Below are positions 29,009 through 33,625 of a stretch of DNA of 33,625 nucleotides, one piece after another. Positions within the stretch are counted from its first letter, which is position 1. Each line of letters starts with the position of its first letter. The notes under the pieces are model-generated. The model made no database searches. It was not told the origin of the DNA and was given only the letters and a program-made list of their open reading frames with translations. Both the position numbers and the translations under genes were made by a program. The DNA lies in assembly GCA_947259955.1 (NCBI GenBank), contig CAMYOI010000001.1, forward strand, positions 1 to 33,625, written 5' to 3'. This stretch comes from an uncultured Gammaproteobacteria bacterium (GTDB taxonomy: Bacteria; Pseudomonadota; Gammaproteobacteria; Arenicellales; JAANXG01).

Positions 29009-29929
29009 ATGAGAGGTAGCCGAAGTCGTTCTCGCTGGGGCCGCGAAATCAACGGAATACTGTTGCTCGACAAGCCCAAGGGCTTGACCTCTAATGCGGC
29101 GCTGCAGGGAGCCAAGCGTGCTTTCAAGGCCCAAAAAGCGGGCCATACCGGAAGCTTGGATCCGATTGCGACGGGATTGCTGCCGTTGTGCTTCGGGGAG
29201 GCGACGAAGGTCTCGAGCTTCTTCCTGAGTGCGGATAAACGCTACAGATCCGTCTTCGCGCTGGGGGTGGCGACCGATACCGGAGATGCGGAAGGAAAAG
29301 AGATCTCCAGAAGTGACGGCGTGGAAGTTTCGAACGATACTATTGCCGATGTGCTGAACGAATTTACCGGTGACCTGGAGCAGGTGCCGCCCATGTACAG
29401 TGCCGTCAAGTTTCAGGGCCAGCCCTTGTACAAGCTGGCGAGAAAGGGCATAGAAGTCGAGCGCAAGCCCCGACAGGTGACGATCATGGAGGTGTCTTTC
29501 AAACGTATTGACGAGCGCAGCCTGGAGATCGATCTACACTGCTCCAGCGGGTTCTACGTGCGCACACTCGCCCACGAGTTGGGTGAACGGCTGGGTTGCG
29601 GCGCCCATGTATCGTCCCTGACGCGAACCGGCGTCGGTGAATTTTCCCTGGACGATGCAGTACCGCTCGAGCGCCTGCAGCGGGAAGAGAACGCCGAGGA
29701 ACTGGATAAATTGCTAATCGCAATGGATATCGGCCTCAAACATCTGCCGGGCGTCAATCTCTCGGATGACGCGGCTTACTACCTCTGCCGCGGGCAGCCG
29801 GTCAAGGCGGTGGATGTTCCCAGCGAGGGGTGGGTGCGTCTGTATGCGAACGGGGTTGGCTTTCTGGGCCTTGGCGAAGTCCTGGATGATGGCAGAGTGG
29901 CTCCCAAAAGACTGTTCAATTCAAAATGA
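29009..29929 (+). CDS. truB: tRNA pseudouridine-55 synthase TruB
   Basis: TruB makes the universal pseudouridine 55 in the T-loop of tRNAs and acts as a tRNA chaperone. The 306-residue protein shows GILLLDKPKGLTSNAAL, the catalytic Asp51 in GHTGSLDPIATGLLP (Ser replacing the commoner Ala before Leu-Asp), YRSVFALGVATDTGDAEG, VPPMYSAVKFQGQPLYKLAR and YVRTLAHELGERLG. A C-terminal PUA-like segment starts near residue 250. The N-terminus MRGSRSRSRWGR is basic. A 207-bp non-coding gap follows. Confidence 0.97.
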   Translation: MRGSRSRSRWGREINGILLLDKPKGLTSNAALQGAKRAFKAQKAGHTGSLDPIATGLLPLCFGEATKVSSFFLSADKRYRSVFALGVATDTGDAEGKEISRSDGVEVSNDTIADVLNEFTGDLEQVPPMYSAVKFQGQPLYKLARKGIEVERKPRQVTIMEVSFKRIDERSLEIDLHCSSGFYVRTLAHELGERLGCGAHVSSLTRTGVGEFSLDDAVPLERLQREENAEELDKLLIAMDIGLKHLPGVNLSDDAAYYLCRGQPVKAVDVPSEGWVRLYANGVGFLGLGEVLDDGRVAPKRLFNSK

Positions 29930-30027
29930 GCAAAATTCTGCTTGCCCGCAACGACATGAAATTTTGAGCATCTCTAACTAATTGAAAAATATAGAGTAAT
30001 TTTAGGCGGCCGGAGCGTTGGCGATGC

Positions 30028-30056
30028 TTGTTAGCGTGCCGGCCTGCGGTTAGAAT
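30028..30056 (+). promoter_or_regulatory. Promoter for rpsO-pnp
   Basis: TTGTTA (four of six) and TAGAAT (five of six) are spaced by 17 bp in the truB-rpsO gap. The predicted start near 30063 leaves a leader of about 75 nt. An AT-rich stretch (29975-30004) lies upstream. An internal promoter before rpsO is also known in E. coli. Confidence 0.55.
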
Positions 30057-30057
30057 A

Positions 30058-30136
30058 CGCCGTCTTTTTTGGCGGCACTTAAGTCAGTTGATTGACGGAT
30101 TAAATGGTTTACCAGAGAGTTTAAAGAGGAAAGACA
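30058..30136 (+). promoter_or_regulatory. rpsO leader with hairpins, possible S15 autoregulatory region
   Basis: The leader holds a CGCC/GGCG stem with a T-rich loop (30058-30074). A GTCA/TGAC stem with loop GTTGAT (30083-30096) follows, extendable through outer TTAA/TTAA pairs across a 3-nt bulge. A small TGG/CCA hairpin and AGAGGA six bases before the ATG complete it. S15 represses its own translation by binding structured leaders in several bacteria; that this leader does so is inference from position and folding only. Confidence 0.3.
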
Positions 30137-30406
30137 ATGGCGTTATCAGCCGAACAGAAATCGAAAGTCGTGGGCGACTTTCAAAGAGCGAGTGGTGATA
30201 CGGGGTCAGCAGAAGTGCAGGTCGCGTTGATGACTGCCCGAATTGAAGACTTGTCTGCTCACTTCAAAACCCATACACACGATCACCACTCCCGCCAGGG
30301 ATTGTTGCGGTTGGTCAATAGAAGACGAAAGCTGCTGGACTATCTCAAGAACACGGATATTGAGCGCTATCGGAGCCTCATAAGCCGTCTAGGCTTACGC
30401 AAATAA
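30137..30406 (+). CDS. rpsO: 30S ribosomal protein S15
   Basis: S15 is a primary 16S rRNA-binding protein of the 30S platform and helps form an intersubunit bridge. It has exactly 89 residues, as in E. coli. The family blocks are [20 protein letters not shown], the rRNA-contact segment [20 protein letters not shown] and [26 protein letters not shown] is well placed upstream. It lies only 9 bp before pnp. Confidence 0.99.
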   Translation: MALSAEQKSKVVGDFQRASGDTGSAEVQVALMTARIEDLSAHFKTHTHDHHSRQGLLRLVNRRRKLLDYLKNTDIERYRSLISRLGLRK

Positions 30407-30415
30407 GGAGAAAAA

Positions 30416-32506
30416 ATGAACAAGATAGTCAAGTCGTTCCAATATGGACCACATGAATTCACGCTCGAAACCGGCGAAATTGCACGCCAGGCCTCTGGTG
30501 CTGTGCTGGCGAGCTATGGTGATACCTGCCTGCTGGTAACGGTGGTTCACCGTCAATCGGATCAGCCCCGGGATTTCCTGCCGCTGACCGTGGATTTCGA
30601 GGAGCGAACCTACGCCGCGGGACGTATCCCCGGCGGGTTCTTCAAGAGGGAAGGGCGCCCTTCCGAGCAGGCGATCCTGACCTGCAGGTTGATCGACCGG
30701 CCTATCAGACCGCTTTTTCCGAAGGGATTTACGGATGAGGTCCAGATCATAGTCACCGTCCTGTCGATGGACCCGGAAATAAATCCGGACGTCGTAGCCA
30801 TGATTGGCGCTTCGGCCGCGCTGAAGATTTCGGGTATCCCTTTCCAGGGCCCCATCGCTGCCGCCAGAGTTGGATTTGTCGACGGCGAGTACGTTCTGAA
30901 TCCGAGCAAAACCACACTAACGGAGCAGTCGAGACTTGATCTGGTGGTGGCGGGTACCGACAAAGCCGTCCTGATGGTGGAATCCGAAGCCGCGGTCCTG
31001 ACCGAAGAACAAATGCTGGGCGCGGTCATGTACGGCCACGAGCAGCAGCAGGCCGCGATCAATGCCATCGAGGAACTGGCCTCTGAAGTGGGCAATGCAC
31101 CTCTGGCTTGGGAAACGCCGGCGGAAAATACCGCACTGCGGGAAAGCGTGGAACGGCTTTGTGGTTCCAGTATCGCCGACGCTTACAGCATCCAGGAAAA
31201 ACTGCAGCGGCAGGAGACTCTGGCTGAAATCCGGCAACGTGTCATAAACGAGCTGTCCAGCGAGGACACCCCCCAGCATGAGCTGGATGAAATCAAGTCG
31301 AGCCTCAAAAATATCGAAAAGTCCACGGTACGGGGTCGAATAATCTCCGGACAGCCGCGTATTGATGGACGGGACACCGAAACGGTTCGACCCATCAATA
31401 TACGGCTCGGCGTGCTTCCCCGGACCCATGGCTCAGCGCTGTTTACCCGCGGAGAGACCCAGGCAATTGTCACAGCAACGCTGGGCACGGACAGGGACGC
31501 GCAGATTATCGATGCCCTGGCGGGAGAATTCCGCGACCGCTTCATGCTGCACTACAATTTTCCACCATTTTGTGTTGGTGAAACAGGCCGGGTCGGCTCG
31601 CCTAAAAGGCGCGAAATCGGACACGGCAAACTGGCCAAGCGTGGCCTGGCCGCGGTCATGCCCGACATGGAAGAGTTTCCCTACGTCATAAGGGTGGTAT
31701 CGGAAATTACGGAATCGAACGGCTCGAGTTCAATGGCCACTGTTTGTGGTTCGAGTCTGGCCCTGATGGATGCCGGTGTGTCTACGTCCGCACCGGTGGC
31801 GGGTGTCGCTATGGGTTTGATCATGGAAGGCGATAAATATGCCGTGTTGACCGACATCCTCGGAGACGAGGATCACCTGGGCGATATGGACTTCAAGGTT
31901 GCCGGTACGCCGGATGGTGTTACGGCGCTTCAGATGGATATCAAGATAGATGGGATAACGCGCGAGATCATGGAGGCCGCGCTCAATCAGGCGCAGCGGG
32001 GCAGAATGCATATCCTGGAAGAAATGGCAAAAGTCATAACCAGCCCCCGTGAGCAAATGTCCGAACATGCCCCGCGCATTATTACCATCAAGATTCCTAC
32101 GGACAAGATTCGCGATGTTATCGGAAAGGGCGGTGCAACCATCCGGTCTATTTGTGAGGAAACAGGTGCCCAGATCGACATCGATGACGACGGTACCGTA
32201 AAGATCGCTTCAGTGGACAATGCGATGGGTCAGGAAGCCAAGCGGCGCGTCGAGGAGATCACCGCCGACGTCGAGGTTGGAAAGATCTACGAGGGAAAAG
32301 TCGTCAAGCTGATGGATTTCGGTGCGTTCGTCAACATCCTGCCCGGGCGCGACGGCCTGGTTCATATCTCCCAGATCTCGAAAGAGCGCGTTGAGAATGT
32401 CAGCGACGTCCTGAAGGAGGGGGATGTTGTCAGGGTTAAGGTCCTCGAAGTGGATAAGCAGGGCCGCATACGCCTCAGCATCAAGGCGCTGGACGAGGCG
32501 GCGTAG
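30416..32506 (+). CDS. pnp: Polyribonucleotide nucleotidyltransferase (PNPase)
   Basis: PNPase is a trimeric 3'-5' phosphorolytic exoribonuclease and degradosome partner. The 696-residue protein has two RNase PH-like halves with an all-helical linker. The first half carries the RNA-contact loop [12 protein letters not shown]; the second holds catalytic Asp486 and Asp492 in [14 protein letters not shown] domain (about 556-615, [14 protein letters not shown]) and an S1 domain (about 620-692, [20 protein letters not shown]) follow. A strong GGAG lies between the rpsO stop and the ATG. The first RNA-contact loop has Lys for the second Arg of E. coli FFRR. The E. coli RNase III leader hairpin has no room here. 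Confidence 0.98.
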   Translation: MNKIVKSFQYGPHEFTLETGEIARQASGAVLASYGDTCLLVTVVHRQSDQPRDFLPLTVDFEERTYAAGRIPGGFFKREGRPSEQAILTCRLIDRPIRPLFPKGFTDEVQIIVTVLSMDPEINPDVVAMIGASAALKISGIPFQGPIAAARVGFVDGEYVLNPSKTTLTEQSRLDLVVAGTDKAVLMVESEAAVLTEEQMLGAVMYGHEQQQAAINAIEELASEVGNAPLAWETPAENTALRESVERLCGSSIADAYSIQEKLQRQETLAEIRQRVINELSSEDTPQHELDEIKSSLKNIEKSTVRGRIISGQPRIDGRDTETVRPINIRLGVLPRTHGSALFTRGETQAIVTATLGTDRDAQIIDALAGEFRDRFMLHYNFPPFCVGETGRVGSPKRREIGHGKLAKRGLAAVMPDMEEFPYVIRVVSEITESNGSSSMATVCGSSLALMDAGVSTSAPVAGVAMGLIMEGDKYAVLTDILGDEDHLGDMDFKVAGTPDGVTALQMDIKIDGITREIMEAALNQAQRGRMHILEEMAKVITSPREQMSEHAPRIITIKIPTDKIRDVIGKGGATIRSICEETGAQIDIDDDGTVKIASVDNAMGQEAKRRVEEITADVEVGKIYEGKVVKLMDFGAFVNILPGRDGLVHISQISKERVENVSDVLKEGDVVRVKVLEVDKQGRIRLSIKALDEAA

Positions 32507-32516
32507 CGACGTATTT

Positions 32517-33542
32517 TTAATCTGAGCCCATTTTTTCGAGCCGTTCAATCACCGCGTCGGTGTATTCCTGGGTGGACGCCGAGCCGCCCAGGTCCGCCGT
32601 CAGCCGATCGCCGTCGGCAATGGTCTGGCGAATAGACTTGCGCAGCCTGCGGGCTTTATCGCGTTGATCGAGATGATCGAGCATAAGAGCCGACGCAAGT
32701 ATGAGTGCGGAGGGATTGGCGATTTTTTTACCTGCGATGTCCGGGGCAGATCCGTGGACGGCTTCGAACAACGCCGCATCGTCTCCGATGTTGGCTCCCG
32801 GCGCCATACCCAGACCGCCGATAAGTCCGGCGCACAGGTCCGAGATGATGTCGCCGAATAGATTGGTCGTCACGATCACGTCAAACTGGTGCGGGTTCAT
32901 CACCAGCTGCATGCAGGTATTGTCGACGATCATTTCTACGGTTTCGATATCCGGGTATTGCTTCGATATTTCCCGGGCCACGTCCAGGAACAGGCCGGAG
33001 GTCGCCTTGAGAATGTTGGCTTTGTGTACGACCGTCATCTTCTCCCTTCCCCGTCGCGCTGCCAGCTCATAGGCAAAGCGAAGTATTCGCTGCGCTCCTT
33101 CACGGGTTATGACGCTCACGGATTCGGCCCGCGATCCGTCGGGTGACAAGGTCTGCCGTTCACCGTGGTACATTCCCTCGGTATTTTCCCGTATGGTGAT
33201 GATGTCGATGTTCTTGTACCTCGATTTCACGCCGGGACGGGTAATCGCCGGCCGCACGTTGGCGTAAAGATCGAACTCCTTGCGCAGCTGCACATTGATC
33301 GAAGTAAACCCCTTGCCAACCGGGGTCGTCAATGGTCCTTTCAGTGCGATCCTGTTGCGCCGGATGCTTTCAAGGGTTTCCGTGGGCACCAGGTCCTTGC
33401 CAATGTCGAGGGCGCTCACGCCCGCGAGCTGTTCGTCATAGTCGAGGTCGCAATCGAGCGCCTCCAATACCCGAAGTGTCGCCGATGTGATCTCGGGGCC
33501 GATGCCGTCCCCGGGTATAACGGTGATGATCTTATTGGTCAT
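32517..33542 (-). CDS. Isocitrate dehydrogenase, NAD-dependent type
   Basis: This 341-residue enzyme belongs to the isocitrate/isopropylmalate dehydrogenase family and oxidatively decarboxylates isocitrate to 2-oxoglutarate. Ser81 and Asn83 in TSINVQLRKEFDLYANVRP are the isocitrate-type substrate residues; isopropylmalate dehydrogenases differ here. Catalytic Tyr (ENTEGMYHGE), Lys (HKANILKATSGLF) and metal-binding Asp (FGDIISDLCAG) are present. The coenzyme loop HGSAPDIAGKKIANP has Asp-Ile where NADP enzymes have Lys-Tyr, indicating NAD+. The start is the ATG at 33542 (MTNKIITVIPGDGIG); the ORF-track extension to 33623 runs through the promoter. It converges on pnp with 10 bp between stops. 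Confidence 0.93.
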   Translation of the reverse strand: MTNKIITVIPGDGIGPEITSATLRVLEALDCDLDYDEQLAGVSALDIGKDLVPTETLESIRRNRIALKGPLTTPVGKGFTSINVQLRKEFDLYANVRPAITRPGVKSRYKNIDIITIRENTEGMYHGERQTLSPDGSRAESVSVITREGAQRILRFAYELAARRGREKMTVVHKANILKATSGLFLDVAREISKQYPDIETVEMIVDNTCMQLVMNPHQFDVIVTTNLFGDIISDLCAGLIGGLGMAPGANIGDDAALFEAVHGSAPDIAGKKIANPSALILASALMLDHLDQRDKARRLRKSIRQTIADGDRLTADLGGSASTQEYTDAVIERLEKMGSD

Positions 33543-33569
33543 TGTAATTATTGTGTTTGCGCACGCTGC

Positions 33570-33598
33570 ATTAGAAATAATGTTGCCTGGCAGGTCAA
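33570..33598 (-). promoter_or_regulatory. Sigma70-like promoter of the isocitrate dehydrogenase gene
   Basis: On the minus strand TTGACC (five of six) is followed after exactly 17 bp by TCTAAT (five of six). The predicted start is near 33563, about 20 nt before the ATG. This supports the shorter start at 33542. The remaining 27 bp to the window edge hold nothing I recognise. Confidence 0.65.
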
Positions 33599-33625
33599 GT
33601 TCCTCTTTGTCCGGATTTCTCACCA

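Noticed and set aside
29931-29966. Inverted repeat CAAAATT/AATTTTG just after truB
   Set aside because: The stem is almost all A-T with a 22-nt loop; unlikely to be stable.
32495-32518. Possible terminator at the pnp/idh convergence (T-run TATTTTT)
   Set aside because: Only a 3-4 bp stem (CGT/ACG) precedes the T-run; not enough for an intrinsic terminator.

Overview
The window is a stretch of bacterial chromosome, GC-rich by eye, and almost entirely housekeeping genes. Gene content, order and protein sequences point to a gammaproteobacterium. The backbone carB-greA-yhbY-rlmE-ftsH-folP-tpiA-secG-tRNA-Leu(GAG)-tRNA-fMet-rimP-nusA-infB-rbfA-truB-rpsO-pnp is the known gammaproteobacterial arrangement (Pseudomonas-like, partly E. 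coli-like). The separate nuoC and nuoD genes, a NuoG without the extra N7 cluster ligands, and an NAD-type isocitrate dehydrogenase argue against Enterobacterales or Pseudomonas. They fit a Chromatiales/Xanthomonadales-like or lithotrophic lineage, but I cannot name a genus.

Layout. (1) 1-1911: the 3' half of carB, translationally coupled to greA. (2) 1938-4334, minus strand: a three-gene run yhbY -> NRDE-family protein -> unknown membrane-anchored protein, lying between greA and rlmE. (3) 4385-8033: rlmE, ftsH (TTG start with a good Shine-Dalgarno) and folP, with a lone REP-like hairpin before folP. glmM, normally after folP, is absent; a bulged hairpin plus T-run sits there instead. (4) 8111-9386: tpiA, secG and tRNA-Leu(GAG). 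(5) 9393-23832: a complete 14-gene nuo operon (complex I) inserted between the two tRNA genes. It has its own sigma70-like promoter and a leader of about 140 nt carrying a 16-bp tandem repeat. (6) 23850-32506: initiator tRNA with a strong, GC-discriminator promoter and an intrinsic terminator, then the translation/RNA operon rimP-nusA-infB-rbfA-truB-rpsO-pnp with an internal promoter before rpsO. (7) 32517-33542, minus: isocitrate dehydrogenase, convergent with pnp, with a clear promoter at the window edge.

Functionally the window joins pyrimidine/arginine precursor synthesis (CarB), transcription elongation (GreA, NusA), ribosome and rRNA/tRNA maturation (YhbY, RlmE, RimP, RbfA, TruB), initiation (fMet tRNA, IF2), membrane protein quality control and secretion (FtsH, SecG), folate synthesis, central carbon metabolism (TpiA, IDH), respiration (NDH-1) and RNA decay (PNPase).

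I found no mobile element, phage, CRISPR array, toxin-antitoxin or defence system. The parts least explained by known families are the membrane-anchored protein at 1938-3197, the repeat-bearing nuo leader, the loss of glmM from its usual place, the U1:U72 initiator tRNA, and the very short rpsO-pnp junction.
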